Below, in pieces: positions 22,919 to 34,700 of a stretch of 64,000 bases of DNA. Below the pieces are notes generated by a model. That model did not search any database, was not told where the DNA came from, and saw only the letters and a program-made list of their open reading frames with translations. The position numbers and the translations under genes are program-made. Source of the DNA: Lamellibrachia satsuma (taxonomy: Eukaryota > Annelida > Polychaeta > Sabellida > Siboglinidae); NCBI GenBank assembly GCA_033239005.1, contig BSQZ01000028.1:1245001-1309000 (forward strand). Direction: 5' to 3'. Each line of letters opens with the position of its first letter. Position 1 is the stretch's first letter.

Positions 22919-23239
22919 CTGTATAGTGATATGCAATAAATGATCATAATATATTTAGCAATACCAGTGAAATTAACTAACTGGGTCTGATTGATGCTGT
23001 TTAGTGGTGGTCCATTTAAAAACTAATTTTGTATTATGCAGTAATGAATATTTATCAACCAGCTGTCACTCCGTGGGTGGAATTGTTATTGCTTCAAACT
23101 GCATTCAGTCATTCCTGAACAAAAAGCTAGCGTTCGCAAATCGATATTGTGTAGAAATGTCAATGATACGAAGTGTCCCTGAACATAAATGTCAAGTTCT
23201 CACGCCGTCATTGTGTGACTTCGCCCGACCGTGAAGGTG

Positions 23240-23828
23240 CAAATACACGAGTCTATGAGTCACAGGGCCTACTTCATTGTTCCCTTTATGAAGGGATAGT
23301 GCTTGTTCATGTTCAAATACACGAGTCTAGGAGTCACAGGGCCTACTTCGTTGTTCCCTTTATGAAGGGATGATGCTTGTTCATGTTCAAATGCATGTTC
23401 AAATACACGAGTCTAGGTGTCACAGGGCCTACTTCATTGTTCCCTTTGTGAAGGGATGATGTTTGTTCATGTTCAAATACACGAGTTTAGGAGTCATAGG
23501 GCTTACTTCGTTGTTCCCTTTGTGAAGGGATGATGCTTGTTCATGTTCAAATACACGAGTCTAGGAGTCATAGGGCTTACTTCGTTGTTCCCTTTGTGAA
23601 GGGATGATGCTTGTTCATGTTCAAACACACGAGTCTAGGAGTCATAGGGCTTACTTCGTTGTTCCCTTTGTGAAGGGATGATGCTTGTTCATGTTCAAAC
23701 ACACGAGTCTAGGAGTCACAGGGCTTACTTCGTTGTTCCCTTTGTGAAGGGATGATGCTTGTTCATGTTCAAATACACGAGTCTAGGAGTCATAGGGCTT
23801 ACTTCGTTGTTCCCTTTGTGAAGGGGTG
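23240..23828 (+). repeat. Minisatellite of about 74-bp units, eight copies
   Basis: Units contain AATACACGAGTCTAGGAGTC, ACAGGGC(C/T)TACTTC and TTCCCTTT(A/G)TGAAGGGA, then TGCTTGTTCATGTTC. Each unit has a short hairpin-forming palindrome (TCCCTT...AAGGGA). One unit near 23385-23400 carries a small local duplication of ATGTTCAAAT. Non-coding. Confidence 0.9.
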
Positions 23829-24040
23829 TTACCCCTGTCTACCTCTTTCTATCGGTAGCCTTCTCCCTCTACTTGTCATCTTCTTCCACATTTCTTACTT
23901 AGTCCTCCCATCTTAGTTGAGAGCTTCCTTTTTTCGTACGGCCTAGCTGTTCCATCGCCTCTGCTTTCTTTGGTAGTTCTCCTTAGCTTCTCCGTCCGCA
24001 CCAAGTGATCCGGCCACTTCTGTGGTGGTCCGAGTATAAA
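23829..24040 (-). mobile_element. Possible LINE ORF2 C-terminal remnant
   Basis: In reverse complement, pieces such as WPDHLVRTEKL and QLRWED then VRNVEED resemble the basic GRPxxRWxDxV tail of RTE- or Jockey-type LINE proteins, but frames change and stops interrupt. The call rests on weak similarity. Confidence 0.35.
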
Positions 24041-24189
24041 ACTACCCTTATTTCATTGGTTGATTTGTTGGAAGTGATCAAGCAGAAATTATATAATGCT
24101 GTGTCAAATATGTACGTGGACACGGAAATAATTGGAGCGCACATAGCAAAACTCGGACGGCACTACTCATATAGCCTACACATAGTAAT

Positions 24190-24690
24190 ACCAAGGACAT
24201 AGACAAGCTAGAAAGAATATAACGAAGAGCAACTAAAATGATTCCAGAATAGAAAGACCTTAGTTATGAAAGCCGCTTATTACAATGTGGTTTGACAACA
24301 CTAGAGATCAGGAGACAAAGAGGAAATCAAATAGAAGTGTTTAAAATAGTGAACGGTTTTGAGGATGTTGATAGGAATATGTTCTTCAAACTTAAAGAAG
24401 GCAGTAGAACCAGAGGACATAAAGCAGCATTAGTTAAGGAGCAGTGTAGGTAGGACATGAGAAAGTACTCTTTCTCACAGAGGGTGATATATGAATGGAA
24501 CAAACTACCAAATGATTGTGTTAATGATAGTAGTGTGAATATGTTTAAAAATACAATTGACAAATATCTGATAAGGGCGGGCTACACATAGATGAGAAAA
24601 TTGTTGGACTCTCGATAAGCCAATGGCTTCCTTGTCCACTTGCCATCTGGAACTTGTTGTTTGGGATGGCAATCTTGTTAAAAACAAACA
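24190..24690 (+). mobile_element. LINE 3' end (ORF2 C-terminus and 3' tail)
   Basis: Translated in pieces: DKLERI, LSYESRLLQCGLTTLEIRRQ, RGNQIEVFKIVNGFEDVDRN, KYSFSQRVIYEWNKLPNDCV and NMFKNTIDKYLIRAGYT. This is the conserved segment that follows RT in CR1/Jockey-like LINEs. In-frame stops show decay. The 3' tail (24595-24690: GGACTCTCGATAAGCCAATG, CTTCCTTGTCCACTTGCCAT) is the sequence found as isolated tails elsewhere in the window. Confidence 0.8.
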
Positions 24691-25837
24691 ACGAGCAAAC
24701 ATAACAATTATGACATAATTAATATAACTGTACAACAATCACGCCAAAAACTATGATATTCCAACTAATGATGAAGTTGTTGAAACAAAAAATGCAGTGA
24801 ATTTCTGGCAAATCGCTTAAATTAATACTAGACTGCGTTTTGTAATAATATAAACAAAACCAATCTTGAATGCTGACAGTTTCCCGTAAAGTTGCTTCAA
24901 GCGATGTATAAATTATTTTATTATAATGAATATGGTAAATGTTGTTGTTTATGTAAGCGTAATGTATTATATTATGTTATACATATATAAGGTTGATAGT
25001 GATAGGATAGCCGTGGAAAGGATTGTCCCTTGTAAACATTATTAATTGATGCACAGGTTCAGTAGCACCTACCGCGCTACTTGTGTCCAACTGGTAAAAC
25101 TGCATTATACATGCAGTAGGCCTAGATAATAAGAAACAAATTATGAAAATAAACAAAGAAAACTGTGTACCGTCATGAACAAACTGCGTACATAAAAGTA
25201 ACGATATTTTAAAGACACTGTACCACTATTAAGACATTTACATGATTCTGTTTAGCATGCCCCTATATCAGTTGTTATTTACGACCAATTTATCAAATTG
25301 AAGTCATTACTTGATAACTTATAAGTATAAACTTGAGGCGTTATTTTGTGACGACGAAATAATTCAGAGTGTTTGTGGCCGCTGAAATAGTATTATTTTG
25401 AGGTAAATGCGGTGTGCTGTATGAACGTAAATACGTATACACAATGACCTTAGCATTAGTTTCAAAGAGAATATCCCGTATACACCCACAGAAAGTCTGG
25501 TAATAAAACCGTCACACATGTAACTTCGACATTGTCTGCATTTCGTCACGACACATCCACGCGTATTTTGAATAGCAATGGTACCACACGGAATGTTCTA
25601 ATTTTAGAATATCTACGTCTTCTGAACAATTTACCAGCCAACGTTGTAGAACAATTTATGGGACAACTTGAATTTGGCTTCGACAGGCGGAGAAGCCCCT
25701 GTTTCGCTTAGCCTCGTATATCAACGTATTTCTTTTCCAAAACTTAATTTATTTTCCGATTACAGTTGATAAGGATTGATAAGGGTGCTGAAGTCGAACA
25801 AATGCAGAGAGTGTTGCATTCCATTAGCAAAAATATC
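24691..25837. other. AT-rich interval without a recognisable gene
   Basis: Only short ORFs without known domains. Nothing further supported. Confidence 0.5.
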
Positions 25838-26160
25838 TATAGAATTCTATAAACATTATATAGAATTCTGTAGAAATCAATAGAAATGCGCAGATTCTAT
25901 AAAAATATTTGATTTCAACTTCAATTTTCTATGGATTCGTAAATAATGTTATAGAATTGTACTGAACATAATGGAATATTGCACAGAGAACAACAGAATA
26001 CGATAAATTCTATAATATGTCCGCACTACAAATGTTATACAATTCTACGTATATTTGTTGTTAGAATATTCTATGAAAATTCTATAGAATATTTTCTGAA
26101 TTCTACACAGTTGTGTCCACAAAAATCCTACAGAATATTCTATAAAAATCTATACATTGT
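25838..26160. repeat. AT-rich array of degenerate TATAGAATTCTATA palindromes
   Basis: At least eight versions of TAGAATTCTATA or its half-sites (for example 25841-25850, 25862-25871, 26085-26092) occur in about 320 bp. The two ends are roughly inverted. It resembles a foldback or MITE-type element, but no target duplication could be fixed. Confidence 0.45.
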
Positions 26161-26416
26161 TATGCTAAGTGTTATGATACCTGGAGAGCCGGCTTTGCAC
26201 ACGATCAATGTGATTCAAAGTTTTATGTGGACGGGGACTTTGTTTTGAGATGGCGTCTTCAATACGCCAAATAAAGACGTGCTCCTTGAGAGTAGATCTA
26301 CGCATATTAATGCCAAAGATGTACACGTTAACAGTGTCACTTGCCCTACCGAGTGGCAACATTAAAATACACTACGAACAATATTAGATTGGTCAATAAG
26401 GCGTGCATGTCAACAC

Positions 26417-26645
26417 TGCGTCATTCGTACGGAGTCTCCGTCATTCGTACCGAGTCTCCGTCATTCGTACGGGGTATCCGTCTTTCGTACGGAGTCTCCG
26501 TCATTCTTACGGAGTCTCCGTCATTGGTACGGAGTCTCCGTCATTCGTACGGAGTCTCCGTCATTCTTACGGAGTCTCCGTCATTCTTACGGAGTCTCCG
26601 TCATTCGTATGGAGTCTCCGTCATTCTTACGGAGTCTCCGTCATT
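26417..26645 (+). repeat. 20-bp minisatellite, about 11 units
   Basis: Unit CGTCATTCGTACGGAGTCTC with substitutions (CTTAC, GGTAC, CGTAT). Because 20 is not a multiple of 3, every frame reads a similar SVILTESPSF/RSLRHSYGV repeat. That explains the overlapping ORFs, and no gene is inferred. Confidence 0.93.
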
Positions 26646-26799
26646 TTGAAATTGCCGATAAATTTCCGTCCCGGAGATTGAAATCTCTGTCATTTTATGT
26701 TCAACGGACAAGAATGTTGTCCTTTTCCGTTTATTCACAATTTCTCGATACTCCAGGTACGCGTAAAATGAAGTGTTTGTCAGAAAGTTGTTGCTTCTT

Positions 26800-26890
26800 G
26801 CGTTGTTGCTCTTCTCTTTGTCCCTAGAGTCCGGGGTGAGGCTGGCATCAAGGCTGGCATCGAGGCTGGCATCGATACTGGTCCTGGAGT
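26800..26890 (-). repeat. Dispersed repeat shared with 45357-45420
   Basis: In reverse complement: GGACCAGTATCGATGCCAGC, then CTCACCCCGGACTCTAGGGA and CAAAGAGAAGAGCAACAA. The same string, on the plus strand, occurs at about 45363-45420 in EMC6 intron 4. This copy has a 12-15 bp internal segment (GATGCCAGCCT) expanded to three units. Class unknown. Confidence 0.6.
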
Positions 26891-26912
26891 TTTGTTTTCT
26901 TCTCCTTCAGTT

Positions 26913-27328
26913 TCACGGCCGACTCCACCACCCGTCTACACTCCCAATATCACCCGTTCTCCACTCCTCTCCCAATCCGGCCAAATCTCTCTTCACACAG
27001 TCTTCCCGTATAATTCGCGGTCTTCCTATTCTCCTATTACCCTCCACTCTAAGCGCACCAGCTCTCTTCGTTAGACTATTCCGCTCCATTCGTTCCACGT
27101 GTCTAGCCCACTTTAACCGACTCTTCACCAGCTTCCTCCAGAAACTCCCTCGTTCACACCAACCTCCTCCCTCAGCTCGTCCATTCTTCGCTTTTCCCTT
27201 CTTTTCACTCCCACAATTCTTCTCACCCAGTTATTTTCGCAACCTTCGACTTTCTCTTGTTGTGTTTCTGTCATCGCCATGGTTTCTATGTCACTCAGGT
27301 AGGCTGGTGTGACGCACGAACTACGCAT
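26913..27328 (-). mobile_element. LINE ORF2 C-terminal remnant (RTE/Jockey-like)
   Basis: Two minus-strand frames together read METMAMTETQQEKVEGCENN (start uncertain), WVRRIVGVKRREKRRMDELR, then KSRLKWARHVERMERNSLTK and RRIGRPRIIREDCVKRDLAG. This is the common LINE tail pattern (WLRRIxGVxRxxxxxNxELR, RLxWxGHVxRM, GRPxxRWxDxVxxDL). One frameshift near 27125 separates the halves. Confidence 0.78.
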
Positions 27329-28739
27329 ATTTCCTTTGAACTACCGAAATATTTATATATTTCCCTTCATCCCTTCCAATTTCCTTCACGCATTCTCCCC
27401 CGCTTGTGTTCTCCCGCGAACTACCGCCTCCGAGCTGCCGTCCCCACTCATTGCTCCACCCAGGGAGACAAAGCTGTCCCGCTGTTTCAATTTCTTTTTA
27501 TTCAGTGTTATATCCAGATCTTTGAACCAAGGCACCTAGCTCCGTCTTCTCCAGACTTACTGGCAGTTCACGTTTGTTGAACATGCACCTCCCTCGTCAC
27601 CCCGGTGTGCTCCCTACTTGTTCATATTATCATTGTAAATAATCAAATACTTATAAATATTTATACGTTATGTAAGGTCCCAGCTATTAATTATATAGTC
27701 GCTATACAGTACACAACATTCTTATTCAACATACACATGTTTGTGTCAAAGTCACCCCACGTACCCTATGGGGTGATTTTGGCCCAGCATAAATCGTAGA
27801 ATTCGAATACCATGGAACCGCTTGCAGAACGATCTTTAATAAAAAACAATGAGCCAACGTCACCCCAGTTTACGGTACTGTTGTTGTATATATCCGTCAA
27901 TAATAATAATAAAGCAGTAGAGATAACTATATGCCCATTTTCACTCGATCTGTATGCCCTATTTTTTATGGAAATGTGATATTTGGACGAGGGGGCGTAC
28001 AATCGCTGTGTTTGTTAGGATACTCATTAGTTTTTAACACAACTTGTTTTGAAGCTTTATTTGAATTTTGTGTATAGGGCATACATGAAATCATTTGGTA
28101 TTTTTCGTGGGAGTGGCCCGTATACGTGCGCGCGGTTAAAACCACCACCAGTCAAAACATCCACAGTCATAGCCTACACAATGAAAAAAAACAGCAATTA
28201 GAGTTAAAAACATTCTTTTCCAATTTTTTTTCACTGGGACATACTTGGATGCATGATTCAAAAACCTAGTTAACGTTAAATTAATTTATATCTTGTTGTA
28301 TGATTAAATGTTTTCCATTTGTTGTTGGAAATTGGTTAGGCATAAGTTGATCTTAAATTCAGAAATGTATAAATCCCAGTTAAATCTGTTATACCTTGCT
28401 GGATTTATTGATCATGATTGATCAATTTGATGGAGTTAATAATATTTTTTTTAAATCTTGAGAAAAATAATCGGATTCAAAAATTGTTCGTCTATGTATA
28501 CACGTATGCATTTCCATTTCCCAGGACAACCCTAACCAGTTGTGTAAAATAGTATTTACTAATAATGTAATACATTATATATAAGGTCATTAGTCATGAT
28601 GACGCACGTAAAAAATCTACTTAGCGCGTGACCATTCTAGAAGCAAACATATTTGAAATGAGTCATTTCCGCCAGGTGTCGCTAGTAGCTTTATTTGACA
28701 ACCGAAGACGAAGGATCACAAGCAGGAAGAAAGAGTGAG
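27329..28739. other. Intergenic interval upstream of ZFAND2
   Basis: No supported gene. The sequence GTCACCCCA occurs at about 27752 and 27860 in an AT-rich context. The promoter of the downstream gene should lie in the last few hundred bases, but no TATA box or clear initiator is visible. Confidence 0.4.
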
Positions 28740-31700
28740 ATGGAGTTTCCAGATCTTGGCGAACACTGTTCTATCCCCACCTGCAAACAGCTAGGTAACG
28801 TTCGAATCTTTCCGTTAGTTTTGTTTATACGACATAGACTAAACATAAATGTAAATATAATTAGAACGTTTGTGGGTGTTGTGGTTATTACCCCTTTTAT
28901 CGCCCATGACTTGACGAAATATTGGTACTAGTGACTAATGTTACGCTGTTGTGTTGGGACAAGTCACCATATGTTACAGTTACACCGACTTATGTATCAC
29001 CGTCAATTGACACAGTAATCATGGTAAACGTTTCCTTTCAGCCCATCCATGGTCCATGGAGGTGACTGTGATGATTTTGATTTAATAATTTTATCATCGT
29101 AAAATGCTGACAATATTTCATCCATCCATTCCAACCTCTATGACGTCATGTCACAATACTAACAACTATAGTTTTAAAATTGTCTTGGGCCCTAAGCCAA
29201 GGCTAAGGGGAGGTGAAGATCAACACATAGTGATTATAATTTCACGACACTGACCAATCACACGTCTTCTAATATTTGTTCTCTTCTTCATGTACGTACG
29301 TACGTACGTACGCACGCATGCATGGATGTATTCATGCATAGTGCATATCCCACTCTGGTATATGCTGAGTCCATGAGAGGTTACACATTCTATGATTTAC
29401 CCCCTTTGTGGGATTTTTTACTTCCCTGACATAGACACTATTCAGGTTGAAGGGACCAATCTTCCAAAAAACAATGTGGGGTGAACAAAATTGGCAATTG
29501 AAATGACAGCATTTCAAATCCTGGTCCCTCAAATTTCCTCGATCGATAATCTGACATCCTGCCACCAGGCTACCGTACCCCAATCTTTGGAGTTATTTCA
29601 TACTAATTTATAGGTTCTTGGTTCTTACCACTGAACAGTGCTAACTTATGTGTGATACGTTTATTTTACCTTTCACCTTGTTATGAACCTGTCATGTGAT
29701 TTCATGACACTGTTGCAAACATTTACTATTTTTTGTGATGCAAGTTGAAACTGTAATTTTTCATTCTTTGTAGACTTCCTACCAGTGAAATGTGATGCTT
29801 GTCACAAAATATTCTGGTAAGCCATTTCTTGGAGGAAATTTTGAAAAGACCAGTTGAAAAGGTTTTTAGGTGAAGTGCAGGCATTCTTGTGTTGTGCATA
29901 AGCAATTTTTTATTTAAGTTTAACAGTTTGTATTACATGTATGGGAAAAGTGCGTATTATATATTTTTCTTAGAATTTTTTCCAATCCAATTGAAAACAG
30001 TTGCTACATGATTTTGGTAGATATTATATTGAATATATATTGTATGATCAATGATTTAATTCCAAGAGAATAATTGTCATGGAATTAAATCATTGATCAT
30101 ACAATAATTCCTCATGGAGAGATAATATTTTATATGAACGCTGAGTACCATGCAACGAATAGTCATAAATAGGAAAAAGAAGATATGTACTGGACAATAG
30201 GATAATGTCACTAGGTTTGTTTTCCTACTGTGCATCCGGTCACTGTTGTGTTGGCAGCCACGAGCACTACCAATACGCCAAGCACGATTGTACTGAGAGC
30301 TATGCAAAGGTCAGTGAGAATATTAGTAGGACATTAAGCTGCTACACTAAGCATTCATCCAGTTACACATCACCATTTTTTGTTGAATGTAGTCTAGTCT
30401 TGGTGACCTCGATGTCACAGAACTGTGCATGCATTTATCAGTCACGCTGGTTACCATGTCGGCCCTCAGTCAACAAGAAAAATTATCATAATCTCCAATT
30501 TTATAGAATGCATTCTGAGTAAACCACTTCTTGATTTTAGTTGCACATGGTTAGTTTTTATTATCTATTTTAGGTGCATAGCCCCAAAACCCTGATTGGT
30601 TGATTGTTATGCTTTATTTGTCATACATCATATAATCGATACATACAATACCATGACAATTTAAATTTAACCAAAACAATTTTTTTTATTCGTATATGTA
30701 ATATAAAGTAGGTAATATGACAAACAAACTATGTGTCTGAGACTCTAAGACCAGGCTTGGTCACTATCGTAGGAGCCACCCTGTTTATAACTACCATTTA
30801 TTTAAATTAATTATTCATTATTTCATTTTAAATAAAAGTAATATGTATGTTATTTTAATATTTAGGAATATTTATGAAGCAGATATGTGGAAAGTAAATT
30901 ACAATTAAAAAACGTTGTCATTCTTGTTTACATTAGACATGGAATGCATTTAGTGATTTATATCAAGTACAAGAATAATGTAGTGGCAAATAGTGTTTTA
31001 ATTTGTTTTAAATTCCAATAATTATTGAGCATTTGTTTGAAATCTTATCTATATGTTCTTTCCAGTTCAGATTTTTTTCATTCAAGGTTAAACCAAGAAA
31101 ATTAAAATGTATTCTATCAATGTTTGTGCCATTTATTTTACGTTATAGAAGATTTATGCTTTTATTACCATTTTTATTTACCATATATCTGGATTTTGCA
31201 ATGTTCAGAGACAATTTGTTTATGCTAAGCCATTCACTGATTTTATTTAGTTCTTTGTTGATCAGAACATCAGCTGTTTCGTTTGTTTCCCTTGAACGAA
31301 ACAATTCATAGAGCTTGTGAGGGTTGTATCATCTGCATACATAATACAAGTAAACAACTTACTAGTCTGTGGCAGGTCGTTGATATATATATATATATAT
31401 ATATATTATAAAAAAGAATAACTCTAAATTAGATTTAATGCAATGCCTTCAATGCCATAATGGTTTAGTTTGTTTAATAGAATTTCATGATCTAAAGTAT
31501 CAAAGGCTTACGATAAATCTAAAATATATTTATTGGTGTTTCAATGTTGTCTATATTTGTTATTGTTCTATCAATTATCTCTAAAGCTGCAAGTTCAGTA
31601 GAATGTTCAGACCTGAATCCACATTGATAAGCATCAAATAGTTTATGTTCATTAAATAAAGAATATATTTGATTATAAATAACTTTTTCAATAATTTTTG

Positions 31701-34700
31701 AAATTACTGGTAATGTGGATATAGGTCTGTAATTACTGAATAGATTTTGTCATCTTTTTAAAATATTGGGATAACTTTGGACATTTTAGTTTATCTGGAA
31801 AAATTCCAGTGTTTAATGTTTGTGTCGTAATTAAAGTGAGTGATTTAATTAGGGCAAATTTAATCGATTTAATGCCCAGAACTCGATGTAATGGGAAAAT
31901 TATCAATTATTTTAATTATTATTTTTTTCGTCGATATTGGGAATTTAACCACTTTCCTCAAATCTCTCTTTAATAGTAGCTATACATTTTGTCTCATTTT
32001 AACTTTTTTTTTGCCAGGTTTGGTCCTATGTCTGTAAAGAATGAATTAAATTTGTTTGCTGCTTGTCAGTTAATGTGTGTTTATTTTCTCTAAACAAATC
32101 TGGTTTTGTTTTTTTTGTTTTGTATGTAGAATATAATTTATTGTTCGCCATGTTTTCCCTGCCATCATTTCTATGTTTTAAAAAAAGCTTCATAGTACAT
32201 ATATGTTTGGTTACTTTAATACTTTGTTTTAAAATACCATTGTATGTTGTTATGTTAGTTTGTAAAACTAAGAACTCCGAGTTATTTGGATTTGTTATTT
32301 TAAGGTGCTTATATAATTGATCTATATTTTATATTGATTAAGTATACCTTGTGTTATCCATGTTGATTTCTTATGTCCGTATTTCTTTAATTTTATTGGC
32401 ATATGTTTTTTGTTTCGCTTTAACTTATTTCAAAGGGTCATGGTGACTGCAACTGAGATCAGCTTTTGATCGCCATTGTCACAGCCACACTAAAGGATGT
32501 ATATTGTTGTTGTGTAGAACAACCAGGTTCCAGTGTGTCCTCTCTGCAACACACCCATCCCTGTCAAGAAGGGCGAGTCGCCGGACGTCCGTGTTGGCCA
32601 ACACATAGACAATGACTGTCAGTCCGACCCGGCCAAGGAGAAGAGGAAGGTACAGTCAAGACACACTGTGTTGATTTTACATCTGTTATACTCGTGCACT
32701 TCCATAATATGTTAACAGAGTTTGAGTTGAGAAGTGCAGAAAATGACTAGCAAAGTGAGGGTCTTAACCAACTATGAAATTAAAAAGATAAGTTTTGTAA
32801 CATATCTTGAACAATGATGAATTGTACGAATTATGTGGTGTTCACAAAGTATCTTTCACATGATAAAATATTTTCTTTTTACATGAATTTTCTAATGTTT
32901 TGTGGGACATCTTTAGTATCACTTATTTATCTAATAAGTTGTCAGGGTGACTTGTCAGCGCAAATGTTTATATGACTGAGCTGTCTTTTGATTTGTAGAT
33001 TTACACAAACCGGTGTGCATTGAAGGGTTGTAAGCAGAAAGAGGTAAGCAAGTGCTGCTGGCATTCATACTGTGGATATTAGCTTGACAAACATATTACT
33101 TATTGATAATCTGCATGAAGTCAGACAAAAACTTTTGTTTGATTAATTTAACATCAGGGATTTTCTCAGTATCTATTGTCATGCTTTACTGTCGGGATCT
33201 CTCTGTTCTAAGTTGCTCTTCACCTTTATCAGCGAAAAAAATAAATATTAGTAATTGCTAGTGGGCTTAAAATTACCTTAGACTCGTGCATTACACAGGT
33301 ATTTTTTATGGAGACATATCAGTTATTTTGAAGTTAGCATTAATATTATTTTACATAGTAATTTGCAGCTAAAACAAGGTGTATTTGGAGAATAAACTTA
33401 CACCGCTATATATGTCAAAACAATCACATTTTAGGCTGCTTTATTATGATGTGCATAAGACGTCACCTTTGTTTGTAGATGTCAATATTGTCACAGCATT
33501 TCTTGGTCACTCAATCATGACTATGTATTTTTGACAGCTCATTCCATTCAAGTGTGACCGATGTCACCAGAACTACTGCCTACGACATCGACTGGAAGCT
33601 GACCATACTTGCCAGGGCTTTGAACAAAGTGGCAAGGGCATTTCTCACTCTGGGTAGGTGTCATTTCGTGTCATTGTCATAATGGCTTTAAAGATTCTTC
33701 CTCAGTTACATTTTTGGTTTTAGAATCATTTAGACAAAACACCATTCCTGTGTAGTATCCACTGCGACATGCTTGCCTGTTCAGGTGTTATTTTTAAAAT
33801 CATTGGACAAACTATTAAATTGGGGAAGGGGCAAAGGTGACTCTGGTTCAATATATTATGACATAAAGCTAGATACACTTGCAAGTTGCCTGATATAATG
33901 GTCCAAGTCCATTCTTTCAATGAATATAACAAAAGTACATACTCTTTATTAGACGACTGCATATATTACTATGCACTATTTATTGCTATTCCCTATATAT
34001 TACTATTCATACACTACAGATTTGAATATCATCGAATTTGATTCATGATGGGCTAAATGAATAGCATAAGTAACTTTAAGTTTAAGTAATCTCTAGCGGG
34101 TTTGCAAGAGAAATGTTGACTTTGTCATAACAATGATGTTTTGTAAGTATTTACGTGACATTGTTCTACAGTGCCTCAGCAGTAGCCCGGTCATCAACTG
34201 TGCCGGTCAAGGCTGGACCGTCAGCAGCTGGACGACGCAGTGCTCCACAGACATCAACACTCTCAGCCATTGGCCGGGATCTCGATAGGTCAGCACTACT
34301 CCTATTGCTGTGTGTAACTGCCATCTATGCCCAAAGGAGATTGCAGTGGGTTATACATTTAACCCTGTTGCCATTCAGAGCAAAAACCCCAGACGGCAAG
34401 TGGACAAGGAAACCATTGGCCAGTAGCCTATTTAGGATCTTGGAGGGGGGGGCAAGCACACTCACTCATTATTTGCCGTGTTACCATGTAGAGTTAACAA
34501 AACAAGATTTAACAAGATTGCCATCCAAAGCAAAAAACAGATGGCAAGTGGACAAGGAAGCCATTGGTTTATCAAGAGTCCAAAAAATTTTCATCTGTTC
34601 TGAGATATTTGTCACTTTTTTAAACATGCTACTAGTATTTACACAATCTCTAGATAGTTTATTCCATTAATTTATCGTCCCCTGTGAGAATGAGGTTTCT

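Noticed and set aside
23240..23828. Regular repeat-spacer look suggesting a CRISPR array, also at 62140-62945
   Set aside because: Units are contiguous with no unique spacers, and the genome is eukaryotic. These are minisatellites.
26341..26681. Overlapping ORFs with an SVILTESPSF repeat
   Set aside because: A 20-bp tandem repeat reads similarly in every frame; no start context, domain or splice evidence.
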